From an uncultured Nitrosomonadales bacterium (GTDB lineage Bacteria; Pseudomonadota; Gammaproteobacteria; Burkholderiales; Methylophilaceae): 64,000 bases of DNA. The notes beneath the pieces were generated by a model, which was not told the DNA's origin, did no database searches, and worked only from the letters and a program-made list of their open reading frames with translations. The translations under genes and the position numbers were made by a program. Below are positions 34,891 through 44,924 of the stretch, piece by piece; the first letter of the stretch is position 1, and each line of letters begins with the position of its first letter. The stretch covers positions 1-64,000 of the forward strand of contig CAJWVO010000007.1 of the NCBI GenBank assembly GCA_913048465.1. Reading direction: 5' to 3'.

Positions 34891-36764
34891 GACCACAACA
34901 ACCAACAAAAAAACAAACTGCTGTTCTATCTTTAGCTGCCCTTGGAGTCGTTTTTGGTGATATTGGAACCAGTCCACTCTATTCAATTCGCGAAATCTTT
35001 TCAATTGGAAATAATATCCTTGAGCTAAATATCTTGAACATGCTTGGCGTGTTATCCATGATTTTTTGGTCACTCATTGCTGTTGTTTCAATCAAATATA
35101 TTACATTTATAATGCGTGCCAACAACAATGGCGAGGGAGGCATTATGGCTCTATTGGCTCTTGCTCACAGGAATGCTAAAACCAAGAGGAAGCGAATGTT
35201 AATAGCGATGATTGGCATCATGGGGGCCTGTATGTTTTATGCTGACGGGATGATTACGCCAGCCATCTCAGTCCTCTCAGCGATTGAAGGCATTGAGATC
35301 GCATTGCCTGGTTTTCATGATTTTGTAATTCCCATCACGCTAATAATCATCTTCTTTCTATTTTGGTTTCAAAGCAAAGGAACCGCATCTGTTGGTTTTT
35401 TATTTGGCCCCGTGATGCTGGTTTGGTTTTCTACCCTCGCAGTTTTGGGAATCATCAATATCATAAACGAGCCATCGGTCCTAAAGGCCCTTAATCCCTA
35501 TTATGCTTATTTATATCTTCATAATAATTTTGCAATAGCCTTTATTACCATGGGAGCCATAATTCTATGCGTTACAGGAGCCGAATCACTTTATGCGGAT
35601 ATGGGACACTTCGGAAGAGCACCCATACGAATTACGTGGTTTAGTTTTGTTTTTCCTGCTCTTACCTTAAACTATTATGGACAAGGTGCACTAATACTGC
35701 AAAATCCTGAAAATATTATCAATCCGTTTTATTTAATGTCCCCCGAGTGGTTTACAGTCCCCCTTATTTTTCTAGCTACAATCGCCACCATTATTGCTTC
35801 ACAAGCATGTATTACTGGAGCTTTTTCAGTATCAAGGCAAGCTTTGCAATTGGGCTTTATTCCTCGAATGAGAGTTGACCACACATCTGAAAACCAAGAG
35901 GGTCAAATTTATCTTCCTCGAGTTAATTTTTTACTGATGGTTGGCGTAATTGCGGTTGTTCTGATTTTTCAAAAATCCTCAAATTTAGCAGCCGCTTATG
36001 GGGTTGCCATTACTATAGATATGGTAATTGCGTCGCTGTTATCCATTATTGTGTTTGCAGAGATTTGGAAAACTTGGACTAAAACAATCGTTGTTTTTTC
36101 AATTTTTCTAGCAATAGATCTTGTTTTCTTTGCTGCAAACATAATCAAGGTTCCTAATGGAGGATGGTTCCCATTACTCATCGGTATAATTCTGTTGATC
36201 TTAATGACCACATGGAGCAAAGGTCGGTCCATTTTGTATAACAAATTAAAAAATGAATCCATGCATATTGATGATTTTATAAAATCATTTAAACGAAGTT
36301 CTATAGCCAGAGTAAAGGGAATTTCTGTGTTTATGACTCCAAATTCCAATGGTGTGCCTCACGCCCTGCTCCATAACTTAAAACATAATAAGGTGATGCA
36401 TGAAAAAGTTGTCATTTTGACCGTAAAATTTTTAGACATTCCCCATGTACAACAAAAAAATATGTTGAAGATTGTCAAACTGCCAAATAACTTTTACCAA
36501 GCTACCGTAAATTATGGTTTTAGTGATGAGCCAAATATTCCTCGAGAATTATCTAAATCAACAATTAGAGGGTTAAAATTTGAACCAATGGCTACTTCTT
36601 ACTTCATAGGGAAAGAAAGTTTAGTAATTACAAAAGATCAGAACATGGGTGTGATTAGAAAAAGAATATTTTCATTTTTATTTAATAGCTCAGAAGAAAT
36701 TACAAACCAATTTAAACTTCCTGTTAATCGCGTCGTTGAATTAGGAAGTCAAAACAACTTTTAA
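34887..36764 (+). CDS. kup: Low-affinity potassium uptake protein Kup
   Basis: K+/H+ symporter of the KUP/HAK family. The 625-residue protein has about twelve membrane helices in the first 440 residues, with the family signature GVVFGDIGTSPLYS (about 20-33) and YADGMITPAISVLSA (about 114-128), and a hydrophilic C-terminal domain. It starts with TTG at 34887, overlapping the xseA stop, so it is probably translationally coupled to xseA. It is followed with one base gap by a metalloprotease gene. Confidence 0.95.
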   Translation: MRPQQPTKKQTAVLSLAALGVVFGDIGTSPLYSIREIFSIGNNILELNILNMLGVLSMIFWSLIAVVSIKYITFIMRANNNGEGGIMALLALAHRNAKTKRKRMLIAMIGIMGACMFYADGMITPAISVLSAIEGIEIALPGFHDFVIPITLIIIFFLFWFQSKGTASVGFLFGPVMLVWFSTLAVLGIINIINEPSVLKALNPYYAYLYLHNNFAIAFITMGAIILCVTGAESLYADMGHFGRAPIRITWFSFVFPALTLNYYGQGALILQNPENIINPFYLMSPEWFTVPLIFLATIATIIASQACITGAFSVSRQALQLGFIPRMRVDHTSENQEGQIYLPRVNFLLMVGVIAVVLIFQKSSNLAAAYGVAITIDMVIASLLSIIVFAEIWKTWTKTIVVFSIFLAIDLVFFAANIIKVPNGGWFPLLIGIILLILMTTWSKGRSILYNKLKNESMHIDDFIKSFKRSSIARVKGISVFMTPNSNGVPHALLHNLKHNKVMHEKVVILTVKFLDIPHVQQKNMLKIVKLPNNFYQATVNYGFSDEPNIPRELSKSTIRGLKFEPMATSYFIGKESLVITKDQNMGVIRKRIFSFLFNSSEEITNQFKLPVNRVVELGSQNNF

Positions 36765-36765
36765 A

Positions 36766-37587
36766 ATGAATAAACTAATTTTAGTTTTTTTTATTTTGAT
36801 ATCCGGGTGCACCTCCACAACGCTGAAAACAGATTCCGATATTACCCGCAAGCAGCTTGTTATTCTTCCTGAATTTATGGCTTTATCAATGGCCAATCAA
36901 GGTTACCAAGAGGCTAAGCAAAAAGCACAAGAAAATGATCAGTTAAACAAAGATACATACATGCTCAATGAAGTCAGAAAAATTAGCTATCGACTTATTG
37001 ATGAGGTGAGATATTTTAGGGATGATGCAACGTCTTGGAATTGGGAAATAAATTTACAAACAAGTGATCAAATCAATGCCTACTGCATGCCTGGTGGAAA
37101 AATTATGGTCTATACCGGATTGCTTGATAAAGTCGCTAAAACTAATGATGAAATTGCTGCGGTGATTGGTCATGAAATTGCTCATGCCCTTCGTGAACAT
37201 GGTCGTGAAAGAATGTCTACCGCCCTGATACAACAATTAGGTATATTAGGGTTTGCAATCTATATCAGCGACTCAGCGCACAATAGACAATTGAAAAATT
37301 TAGCCGTTCAAGGTGTTGCCTTAGGCACAACATTGTTTTTTGCTCTTCCTAATAGTAGAGAGCAAGAGCGCGAGGCAGATAAAATTGGTTTAGAACTTAC
37401 TGCCCTGGCTGGGTACAACCCTCTTGCGGCAGTCAGTTTATGGAGAAAAATGGATGAATTAAAAGAGGTAGAACCTCCTGAGATTCTTAGCACTCACCCC
37501 TCTAACGAAAATCGTATCGAAGATATTCAAGAACACTCAGAGAAAATTATGCATTTATACAAAGAAAACAAAATTCGTTTTAACTGA
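36766..37587 (+). CDS. M48-family metalloprotease, lipoprotein
   Basis: Zinc metallopeptidase of the LoiP/YggG (M48) group, probably outer-membrane anchored and facing the periplasm. The 273-residue precursor has a lipoprotein signal with lipobox ISGC (Cys15), the HExxH motif HEIAHALREH (about 136-145) and the third zinc ligand in EREADKIGLEL (about 203-213). The residue after the lipidated Cys is Thr, which fits outer-membrane sorting under the E. coli +2 rule. It lies one base after kup; the physiological substrate is unknown. Confidence 0.9.
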   Translation: MNKLILVFFILISGCTSTTLKTDSDITRKQLVILPEFMALSMANQGYQEAKQKAQENDQLNKDTYMLNEVRKISYRLIDEVRYFRDDATSWNWEINLQTSDQINAYCMPGGKIMVYTGLLDKVAKTNDEIAAVIGHEIAHALREHGRERMSTALIQQLGILGFAIYISDSAHNRQLKNLAVQGVALGTTLFFALPNSREQEREADKIGLELTALAGYNPLAAVSLWRKMDELKEVEPPEILSTHPSNENRIEDIQEHSEKIMHLYKENKIRFN

Positions 37588-37656
37588 AATTATTAAGTTT
37601 TTTTATGTAAAATAAACCCTGCAAAAAATCACAACACTATTAATAGAAGGTCAAGA

Positions 37657-38484
37657 ATGAGTAATTTACAAGATATTATTGAACAAGGTTTTGAAAACAG
37701 ATCTGAAATAAACCCATCAAATGCTCCACAAGAAATAGTTGATGCTGTTTCTGAAGTGCTAAATAAATTAAATTCTGGAGAGTTGAGGGTAGCCAGTCGC
37801 ATTGGAGATAGTCAAGATTGGGAAACTCACCAATGGATAAAAAAAGCTGTGTTATTGTCTTTCAGACTAAAAGACAATGAAATGATGCCTGGTGGCTCCA
37901 CCACTTATTTTGACAAAGTGGATTCAAAATTTCGTCACTTTACAGAACAAGATTTTAAAAATGGTGGATATAGAATTGTACCTAATGCGATTGCTCGTCA
38001 TGGAAGCTTTATTGGTAAAAATGCTGTACTAATGCCTTCTTATGTAAATATTGGTGCCTATGTCGATGAAGGAACAATGGTGGATACTTGGGCAACAGTC
38101 GGTTCTTGTGCTCAAATAGGTAAAAATGTTCACTTATCAGGCGGTGTTGGGATTGGTGGAGTTCTTGAACCAATTCAAGCAGGTCCAACGATTATTGGTG
38201 ACAATTGTTTCATTGGGGCGAGAAGTGAAGTTGTAGAAGGAGTCGTTGTTGAAGACAACGTCGTTATCTCCATGGGGGTTTATATTGGTCAATCTACAAA
38301 AATATTGGATCGTGAAACAGGTGAAATTACCTTTGGACGCATACCAAAAGGTTCAGTAGTGGTCTCAGGAAATTTACCTTCCAAAGATGGATCCTACAGT
38401 CTTTATTGTGCCGTTATTGTGAAAAAAGTTGATGAAAAAACATTGGGTAAAGTTGGCATCAACGAATTACTTCGAGGTGTTTAA
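37657..38484 (+). CDS. dapD: Tetrahydrodipicolinate N-succinyltransferase DapD
   Basis: Committed step of the succinylase route to meso-diaminopimelate and lysine, using succinyl-CoA. The 275-residue protein has an N-terminal helical domain and a left-handed beta-helix (about 105-235; hexapeptide repeats such as [20 protein letters not shown]), then the C-terminal strand segment. AAGG lies seven nt before the ATG. It is followed within 2 nt by an ArsC-like gene and then dapE, a conserved lysine cluster. Confidence 0.97.
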   Translation: MSNLQDIIEQGFENRSEINPSNAPQEIVDAVSEVLNKLNSGELRVASRIGDSQDWETHQWIKKAVLLSFRLKDNEMMPGGSTTYFDKVDSKFRHFTEQDFKNGGYRIVPNAIARHGSFIGKNAVLMPSYVNIGAYVDEGTMVDTWATVGSCAQIGKNVHLSGGVGIGGVLEPIQAGPTIIGDNCFIGARSEVVEGVVVEDNVVISMGVYIGQSTKILDRETGEITFGRIPKGSVVVSGNLPSKDGSYSLYCAVIVKKVDEKTLGKVGINELLRGV

Positions 38485-38486
38485 AA

Positions 38487-38846
38487 TTGATAGAGCTGTT
38501 TGGTATTAAAAATTGCAATACGGTAAAAAAAGCTCTTGATTGGCTCGTGCTAAATAAGATTGATTTTAATTTTATTGATGTCAAAAAAGATTTAACCTCT
38601 GAGCATCTAAATCAATGGTTTCAAAACCTACCACATGATTTAAATCCTTTGATATTTGTCAATCAAAGAGGGATCACCTGGAGAAATTTAGCTGATAGTG
38701 ACAAGCAGCTCATTAATACAACCAAAGGTATAATCGAGTTAATTCTTCAAAAGCCATCGGTTATGAAAAGACCAGTCGTGGTCAATAATAAAAATGTAGT
38801 ACTTTTAGGTTATGATGAAGAAAAATACCAAAAAGAATTTATATGA
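38487..38846 (+). CDS. ArsC/Spx/YffB-family thioredoxin-fold protein
   Basis: Small (119-residue) protein of the ArsC/Spx family, most like E. coli YffB. The glutaredoxin-like start LFGIKNCNTVKKALDWL has a single cysteine at about residue 10 with no CxxC, followed by the IDFNFIDVKKD strand; family members have glutathione- or arsenate-linked roles, but function here is unknown. The start is TTG at 38487, two nt after dapD. It overlaps the dapE start by 4 nt. It sits between dapD and dapE, as in other proteobacteria. Confidence 0.85.
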   Translation: MIELFGIKNCNTVKKALDWLVLNKIDFNFIDVKKDLTSEHLNQWFQNLPHDLNPLIFVNQRGITWRNLADSDKQLINTTKGIIELILQKPSVMKRPVVVNNKNVVLLGYDEEKYQKEFI

Positions 38847-39973
38847 CAAAAACTTTAGATATCGCTAAGCGCTTAATTGAAATTGACTCCATTACTCCTA
38901 ATGATAATGGTTGCATTAATGTCATCAAGTCTGAATTAAAAAATCTAAACTTTGAATACCAGAGTATTGATAGCAATGGAGTGTCAAACCTTTATGCTAA
39001 AAGAGGGGAATCCAACCCCTCTGTTATCTTTGCAGGCCATGTTGATGTTGTTCCTCCAGGTCCATTAGACAAGTGGCATAGCGACCCTTTTATTCCTACA
39101 GAAAAAGAAGGTTTACTCTATGGAAGGGGATCGGCAGATATGAAATCATCTATTGCTGCCTTTATCGTTGCAATTAACGAGTTCACAGCTGAATTTCCAG
39201 ATCATAAGGGATCGATAGGTCTATTTATAACCTCTGATGAGGAAGGCATTGCTACCGATGGGACCAAAAAGATTGTTGAACATTTTATTCACAATAATCA
39301 AGACATTGATTATTGTATTGTAGGTGAGCCCACCAGTGCTGAAAAGTTTGGAGATACTATAAAAAATGGTAGGCGTGGTTCGCTTTCTGCAACATTAATT
39401 GTAAAAGGAATACAAGGACATATTGCATACCCACATTTGATTGATAATCCGATTCATCGATCTGCCTCAATCATTGATGAACTTAAAAAAATATCCTGGG
39501 ATAATGGAAATGAATATTTTCCAAAGACATCATGGCAAGTTTCTAATATAAATGCTGGAACAGGTGCCACAAATATGGTTCCTGGGAATGTAACAATACA
39601 ATTTAATTTCCGTCATTCTACCGAATGCACTCCCGATCAATTGAAAAATGAGGTGGAGATGGTTGTTAAAAAACATGCTGATGAATATGAGCTAAATTGG
39701 GAAATCCCAAGCGAGCCTTATTTGACTGAAAAAGGGATCCTAACTGATGTATTAACCTCTGCCATATCTGATGTCACTGGTCTAACGCCAGAAGTTTCTA
39801 CAACAGGGGGGACATCAGATGGTCGTTTTATAGCAAAAATTTGTAAGCAGGTTGTTGAGTTCGGTCCAATCAATGCCTCAATCCACAAGATAAATGAACA
39901 CGTAAATATAGATGACATTGAAAAGCTCAAAGAAATTTATAAGCTATCGTTGATTAAAATTTTGTGTAGTTAA
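38843..39973 (+). CDS. dapE: Succinyl-diaminopimelate desuccinylase DapE
   Basis: Di-zinc M20-family hydrolase that removes succinate from N-succinyl-L,L-DAP. The 376-residue protein has the zinc ligands in FAGHVDVVPPG (His about 68), YGRGSADMKSS (Asp about 101), SDEEG (the general base Glu and metal Glu about 135-136), EPTS (about 163) and a C-terminal His in NASIHKINEHV. The ATG at 38843 overlaps the preceding stop (ATGA). With dapD it covers the succinylase branch; the intervening dapC-type aminotransferase is not in the window. Confidence 0.96.
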   Translation: MTKTLDIAKRLIEIDSITPNDNGCINVIKSELKNLNFEYQSIDSNGVSNLYAKRGESNPSVIFAGHVDVVPPGPLDKWHSDPFIPTEKEGLLYGRGSADMKSSIAAFIVAINEFTAEFPDHKGSIGLFITSDEEGIATDGTKKIVEHFIHNNQDIDYCIVGEPTSAEKFGDTIKNGRRGSLSATLIVKGIQGHIAYPHLIDNPIHRSASIIDELKKISWDNGNEYFPKTSWQVSNINAGTGATNMVPGNVTIQFNFRHSTECTPDQLKNEVEMVVKKHADEYELNWEIPSEPYLTEKGILTDVLTSAISDVTGLTPEVSTTGGTSDGRFIAKICKQVVEFGPINASIHKINEHVNIDDIEKLKEIYKLSLIKILCS

Positions 39974-39992
39974 TTCTTAAGATTAATTCCGC

Positions 39993-40766
39993 TCAACTCA
40001 TCCCAAGCATTTTAAAAATCTTTTCAAGATTTTTCTTTTCAATCTCCATGAATTGGCCTCGCTTTAGATGAGATGGAAGATTTAATGGTCCATATCGTGT
40101 TCGAATCAGTCGACTAACTTTTAAATTCTGTGACTCAACTAACCGCCTTATTTCTCTATTCCTCCCCTCTTTTAAAATAATCCTAAACCATTGATTAGCA
40201 CCATCACCACCTGTATGTTCAAAGGTTTCTACATGAGCAATACCATCATCCAGCTTAACCCCTTTTCTGATGTTATTAATAATGTCCTCGGTCACTTCTC
40301 CCAAAATTCTTACCGAGTACTCTCTATCGATTTGTTGGCTGGGATGCATCATGTGATTTGCCAATTTTCCATCATTGGTAATTAGCAACAGTCCGGAGGT
40401 ATTGATGTCGAGCCGGCCAATAGATATCCACTTACCATTTTTAACTTTAGGTAATTTTTGAAAAACAGTTTTTTGATGTTTAGGGTCAGAATGAGAGACG
40501 ATTTCACCCTCAGGCTTATGATAAATAATTAAACGGGATTCTCTTTTTTCGGTATTCTTAAAATATATTCTTCTACCATTAATATGAATGATTTCATTAC
40601 CGTAAACCATATGACCTAAATCAATTGGTTTTTGATTAACAGTAATCTTTTTCTGCTTAATAAGCTCTTCAATAGACCTTCTTGAGCCCATTCCCATGTT
40701 GGCAAGAAATTTTTGAATCCTTTCCTTTTTATTCTCCAACTCTTCTACAGAGCTATTCTTGGCCAT
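39993..40766 (-). CDS. rluB: 23S rRNA pseudouridine synthase, RluB type
   Basis: RsuA-family pseudouridine synthase, probably acting on U2605 of 23S rRNA. With the ATG at 40766 it has 257 residues: an N-terminal S4 RNA-binding domain (about 15-75; GSRRSIEELIKQKKI) and a catalytic domain with the active-site Asp in GRLDINTSGLLLIT, plus EGRNREIRRL near the C-terminus. In-frame ATGs up to 40826 overlap scpB more deeply; 40766 begins MAKNSS and overlaps scpB by 14 nt. It follows scpB, a common neighbour. Confidence 0.88.
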   Translation of the reverse strand: MAKNSSVEELENKKERIQKFLANMGMGSRRSIEELIKQKKITVNQKPIDLGHMVYGNEIIHINGRRIYFKNTEKRESRLIIYHKPEGEIVSHSDPKHQKTVFQKLPKVKNGKWISIGRLDINTSGLLLITNDGKLANHMMHPSQQIDREYSVRILGEVTEDIINNIRKGVKLDDGIAHVETFEHTGGDGANQWFRIILKEGRNREIRRLVESQNLKVSRLIRTRYGPLNLPSHLKRGQFMEIEKKNLEKIFKMLGMS

Positions 40767-41364
40767 CTGATGACTCATTCGAGATTGAGGCTTGCGAATC
40801 ATTTTGCTGGAGATTTTGATTTTCAACTAAATCTAAATTGAGCTGTTCCTCAAATTTTTCAATATCAGGTAAATCTGATAGGTTGGTCAAACCAAAATCA
40901 TTTAAAAAGTGTTTTGTAGTTCCATATAAACCTGGCCTTCCCGGAGTCTCCTTTACGCCAACTATATCAATCCATTCTCTTTCAACTAACTGCCGAATAG
41001 CATTGGGATTTATAGCTACTCCCCTAATTGACTCAATATCACCCCTTGTTACCGGCTGTCGGTATGCAATGATTGCTAATACTTCCATAACCGCTCTTGA
41101 GTATTTTGGAGCCCTATCGGGGTTCATTCTCATCAAATTTTCAACAAACTGTTGTTTTGCTTCAAATCTATACCCCGAGGATACCTCTATTAAATTTAGT
41201 GTTTTTTTATCCCAGTCATTTTTTAACTCATCGAGGAGCATGCGTAAAGTTGAACGCTCAATTTTTTTATCAAAAAGTTTTTGCAAATCATCAATCGACA
41301 GTGGCTTTTGAGTAGTTAGAAGAGCGACCTCAAGGACATCTTTTAATTTCGAATTTATTTCCAT
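40753..41364 (-). CDS. scpB: Segregation and condensation protein ScpB
   Basis: Winged-helix kite subunit of the SMC-ScpAB condensin. The 203-residue protein has two winged-helix domains, with LEVALLTTQKPLSIDDL in the first and the conserved AIIAYRQPVTRGDIESIRG segment, then ETPGRPGLYGTTKHFLNDFGL. The acidic/Gln-rich C-terminal tail is usual. It lies one base after scpA. Its presence, with no mukBEF, agrees with a betaproteobacterial rather than enteric condensin. Confidence 0.93.
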   Translation of the reverse strand: MEINSKLKDVLEVALLTTQKPLSIDDLQKLFDKKIERSTLRMLLDELKNDWDKKTLNLIEVSSGYRFEAKQQFVENLMRMNPDRAPKYSRAVMEVLAIIAYRQPVTRGDIESIRGVAINPNAIRQLVEREWIDIVGVKETPGRPGLYGTTKHFLNDFGLTNLSDLPDIEKFEEQLNLDLVENQNLQQNDSQASISNESSDGQE

Positions 41365-41365
41365 A

Positions 41366-42160
41366 CTATGCTCTCATCAAATATATTTTTGAATAATTAC
41401 TTTGCTGAAAAATTTTTATTAGTGACTCTTTTGCCAACTCTAAAATTGCAAGAAAACAGACTACCATTTTTTGTAATGGCTGATCCTCTTTTAAAAACAA
41501 ATCATCAAAATCAACCTTCTCGTTATCATCAAACATTCTCAAAACTTCACTCATATATTCCCTAACAGACAGTTCGGACCGATCAATGGTATGATTTTTT
41601 AACTGCCTAGCTCTCTTTACAACGTTTTGCCAAGCTTCAAAAAGGTCATGAATAGAGACGTCCGGATAATGATTTTTAATCTCTCTTTGATAATATACCT
41701 CAGGCGGAAGCCTATCGTGACCTAATTGGGGGATTGTGTTCAAATTAACTGCTGCTTCTTTTACAAGCTCATACTCAATTAATCTTCTTACTAGCTCTGA
41801 TCTAGGGTCTTCTTCATCATCCTCAATTGAATCTGGTTTTGGGACTAGCATTCTAGACTTAATTTCAATTAACATAGCGGTCATCAAAAGATAATCTGCG
41901 GCGAGCTCCAATTTAATCTCTTTCATTTTTTCAACATAAGCCATGTACTGTTTTGTCAGACTTAGCATTGGAATGTTAAGAATATCTAAATTATTTTTTT
42001 TAATTAGATATAAAAGTAAATCTAGGGGGCCTTCAAAAGATTCAAGATAAACTTCTAGAGCATCCGGAGGAATGTATAAGTCTTGGGGAAATTCAGCAAT
42101 TAATTCGCCATGAATTTTAGCTTGCAGATTAGGATTGATAGGGTTATCTATCGTTTCCAT
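41366..42160 (-). CDS. scpA: Segregation and condensation protein ScpA
   Basis: Kleisin subunit bridging the SMC head domains. The 264-residue protein has the family motif FEGPLDLLLYLIKKNNLDI (about 42-60), LAADYLLMTAMLIEIKSRML (about 84-103) and a C-terminal winged-helix segment. It overlaps trpS by one base and is followed after one base by scpB. The smc gene is not in the window. Confidence 0.94.
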   Translation of the reverse strand: METIDNPINPNLQAKIHGELIAEFPQDLYIPPDALEVYLESFEGPLDLLLYLIKKNNLDILNIPMLSLTKQYMAYVEKMKEIKLELAADYLLMTAMLIEIKSRMLVPKPDSIEDDEEDPRSELVRRLIEYELVKEAAVNLNTIPQLGHDRLPPEVYYQREIKNHYPDVSIHDLFEAWQNVVKRARQLKNHTIDRSELSVREYMSEVLRMFDDNEKVDFDDLFLKEDQPLQKMVVCFLAILELAKESLIKIFQQSNYSKIYLMRA

Positions 42161-43359
42161 TAAAAATCAAGGCCCATAGCTTCGCGAACTTCACGCATAG
42201 TTTCCCGTGCTAATTTGCCTGCTTTTTCACAACCTTCAGCAACTACACTTTTAACCAAATCTGGATTTTCAACGTAGTGAATTGCTCTTTCTTGCATAGG
42301 TTTAAGTTCTTTGGTAATCGCATCTATGATAGGTTGTTTACACTCAATACATCCTATTCCGGCTGAAGAACACCCTTTACGAACCCAATCTTGAACATCA
42401 TCTTTTGAGTAAACTTGATGTAGTTGCCATACTGGACATTTTTTTGGATCGCCCGGATCTGTTCTTCTGACTCTTGCAGGGTCTGTAGGCATTGTTTTAA
42501 TTTTTTTCTGAACATCTTCAACTGATTCTCTCAGAGCAACTGTATTGTTATAAGATTTCGACATCTTCTGTCCATCTAAACCAATCATTTTTGAAGCAGG
42601 TGCCAGTTTGTATTCAGGTTCAAGCAGGATAATTTTTCCTCCACCTTCCAGATAACCTAACAATCTCTCCTTGTCACCAATACTTAAACTTTGATGCTCT
42701 TCGATCAATGATTGTCCAGCCTCCAAGGCTTGATCATCACCTTCTTCCTGATAGGCATCTTTTAATTCATGGTAAAGCTTTCCCTTTTTTGAGCCAAGTT
42801 TTTTTATAGCCAGTTGTGCTTTTTCTTCATAACCTGGTTCCTTTCCATAAAGGTGGTTGAAGCGTCGAGCAACCTCACGAGTAAATTCAACATGTGGAAC
42901 TTGATCTTCTCCTACTGGAACCTGAGTGGCCTTATAAATTAAAATGTCTGCACTTTGTAATAAGGGGTAACCTAAAAAACCATAAGTTGATAAATCCTTT
43001 GCGCTCAGTTTTTCTTGTTGGTCTTTGTAAGTGGGAACACGTTCTAGCCATCCTAGTGGGGTAATCATACTTAACAGTGTATGGAGCTCTGCATGCTCAG
43101 GCACTTTTGACTGAATAAAAACAGTAGCGTGAGCGGGGTCAATTCCAGCAGCCAACCAATCAATAACCATCTCCCATACATTTTGCTCTATCACCTCAGG
43201 AGAATCATAATGGGTGGTTAATGCATGCCAGTCAGCTACGAAAAAAAAACATTCACTTTCGTGTTGAAGTTGTATCCAATTTTTTAATACGCCGTTGTAA
43301 TGACCCAAATGTAAATTTCCGGTTGGTCTCATTCCGGAGACAATTCTTTCAATCGCCAT
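42160..43359 (-). CDS. trpS: Tryptophanyl-tRNA synthetase TrpS
   Basis: Class I aminoacyl-tRNA synthetase charging tRNA-Trp. The 399-residue protein has the HIGH-like GNLHLGHYNG (about 13-22) and the KMSKS motif KMSKSYNN (about 272-279). It is longer than the E. coli enzyme (334 aa) and has insertions around 200-260 plus a CxxC-type stretch CSSAGIGCIECK near 335, as seen in the longer bacterial TrpS form. Downstream genes scpA and scpB are tightly coupled to it. Confidence 0.95.
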   Translation of the reverse strand: MAIERIVSGMRPTGNLHLGHYNGVLKNWIQLQHESECFFFVADWHALTTHYDSPEVIEQNVWEMVIDWLAAGIDPAHATVFIQSKVPEHAELHTLLSMITPLGWLERVPTYKDQQEKLSAKDLSTYGFLGYPLLQSADILIYKATQVPVGEDQVPHVEFTREVARRFNHLYGKEPGYEEKAQLAIKKLGSKKGKLYHELKDAYQEEGDDQALEAGQSLIEEHQSLSIGDKERLLGYLEGGGKIILLEPEYKLAPASKMIGLDGQKMSKSYNNTVALRESVEDVQKKIKTMPTDPARVRRTDPGDPKKCPVWQLHQVYSKDDVQDWVRKGCSSAGIGCIECKQPIIDAITKELKPMQERAIHYVENPDLVKSVVAEGCEKAGKLARETMREVREAMGLDF

Positions 43360-43382
43360 ATCTTTTTAAACTACCCTTTAAA

Positions 43383-44024
43383 TTAAACAAAAATACCAAT
43401 CAATGTCCCTTGGAAAAATCTTAGTAATGGCAATAGAATTGCTGATAGCAATCCACTTACAATTAAAAAAATTAATATGAACATTCCATAACGCTCAATC
43501 GATGCTAGCTTATATGACCATGGTGAAGGAAGTAAGCTTACTGCCATTCGCCCCCCGTCTAATGGCGGAATGGGTAATAAATTCAACAACATTAAAACTA
43601 GATTGATCATGATTCCTACCTGAGCCATTCCAATAATAAATAATGCATAACTAGATCCAGATGACTTAAATAAGCCTAAAATAATTGCCCAAATAATTGC
43701 CATAAGGAGGTTGGAGGCTGGTCCAGCAAGTGCCACCCACATCATGTCTTTTTTTGGGTTATTTAAATTTGAGAAATTCACTGGTACAGGTTTAGCCCAT
43801 CCAAAAAGAAAAGGAGCGCTCAAAAAAAGTAGCATGCCGGGAATAACCACTGTCCCAACAAGATCAATATGTTTTATGGGATTTAATGTAATGCGTCCGA
43901 GAAAATAAGCTGTTTTATCCCCGAAATGTTTCGCTGCATATCCGTGAGCTGCCTCATGAACTGTTATGGCCAATAAGACTGGTATGATCGAAATAGTAAA
44001 ATATTGAATTGGGCTAAGCTCCAT
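43383..44024 (-). CDS. Site-2 protease family (M50) membrane metalloprotease
   Basis: Intramembrane zinc protease of the small M50B group (YwhC-like). The 213-residue protein has about six hydrophobic segments, the HExxH motif in ITVHEAAHGYAAKHFGD (about 23-27) and the third zinc ligand in NLLPIPPLDGGRM (about 150-162). It has no PDZ domain, so it is not RseP, the sigma-E activating protease. It lies between the PHP nuclease and trpS, a common neighbourhood. Substrate unknown. Confidence 0.88.
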   Translation of the reverse strand: MELSPIQYFTISIIPVLLAITVHEAAHGYAAKHFGDKTAYFLGRITLNPIKHIDLVGTVVIPGMLLFLSAPFLFGWAKPVPVNFSNLNNPKKDMMWVALAGPASNLLMAIIWAIILGLFKSSGSSYALFIIGMAQVGIMINLVLMLLNLLPIPPLDGGRMAVSLLPSPWSYKLASIERYGMFILIFLIVSGLLSAILLPLLRFFQGTLIGIFV

Positions 44025-44038
44025 AGTTAAGAATTATA

Positions 44039-44878
44039 TCAATTTGTGGTTAAAAATTGAGACCATATCGGTTTTACTTTATCAGGAAGCTGGTATGTTG
44101 GGCCAAGATCTCTGTGGGATACACCATACCCGTGAAAATCTGATCCTACTGAACCATATAGCTCATGTCGTTCTGCGTAATCAGCAAAATAATCAATTTG
44201 ATTAAGACTTTGGCTGCCAGAAATAACCTCTATCCCTGCCCCACCAAGCTCTTTAAATTCTTGGAAAAATTGTGGGTACAATTTACTTCCCATGTCATAG
44301 CGTCCTGGATGTGCTATCACTGCTTTGCCTCCTGCATTGTTAATCCAATTGACCGCGTCTTCAAGGCTGGCCCATTGATGATCAACATAACCTGGCTTGC
44401 CTTTAGTCATGTATTTATTAAAAACCGTTTTGACATTCTTACTAAAGCCCTTGGACACTAAAAATTGTGCGAAATGGACCCGGCCTATTACCTGGTGGCT
44501 AGCAAACTTTTTGGCTTCATCATAAGCGTTTGGGATACCTACCATAGCTAACCCGTATGCGATTTTTTTTGCTCTATTAATTCTTCCCTCTCGAATTTTC
44601 TCCAATCCTTGAGCTAGATTTTTATTTTTGTGATCAAAATCAAGGCCAACCATATGTATGGTTCGATTTCGCCATGATACAGATATCTCAACACCATTAA
44701 TAAAGTGGATCCCCAATTCCGAAGATTTTTTTTTGGCAATTTCTAAGCCCGCAATATCATCATGATCTGTTAAGGCAAGCATATTAACTTTTTTTTCTGC
44801 AGCGTAGGTTATTAACTCATCGGGATTCAAAATACCATCAGATACGTTAGAATGAGAATGAAGATCAACTATATACAT
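44039..44878 (-). CDS. rnm: PHP-domain nuclease, YciV/RNase AM family
   Basis: 279-residue polymerase-and-histidinol-phosphatase (PHP) family metal hydrolase. Metal ligands are recognisable in DLHSHSNVSDG (about 4-14), ALTDHDD (about 35-41), NGVEIS (about 60-65), IGRVHFAQFLV and AHPGRYDM (about 190-197), and the C-terminal GSDFHG. The sequence from VHFAQFLV to HPGRYDM strongly resembles E. coli YciV, a 5'-3' exoribonuclease. Divergent from yciB, as in the proteobacterial yci/trpS region. Confidence 0.88.
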   Translation of the reverse strand: MYIVDLHSHSNVSDGILNPDELITYAAEKKVNMLALTDHDDIAGLEIAKKKSSELGIHFINGVEISVSWRNRTIHMVGLDFDHKNKNLAQGLEKIREGRINRAKKIAYGLAMVGIPNAYDEAKKFASHQVIGRVHFAQFLVSKGFSKNVKTVFNKYMTKGKPGYVDHQWASLEDAVNWINNAGGKAVIAHPGRYDMGSKLYPQFFQEFKELGGAGIEVISGSQSLNQIDYFADYAERHELYGSVGSDFHGYGVSHRDLGPTYQLPDKVKPIWSQFLTTN

Positions 44879-44924
44879 TTAATTTAAATGTACTATAGTT
44901 TCAACAACATGTCAGTGATTTATT

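Noticed and set aside
35996-36349. 117-codon minus-strand frame within kup
   Set aside because: Antisense of conserved Kup membrane helices; no motif and no ribosome site.
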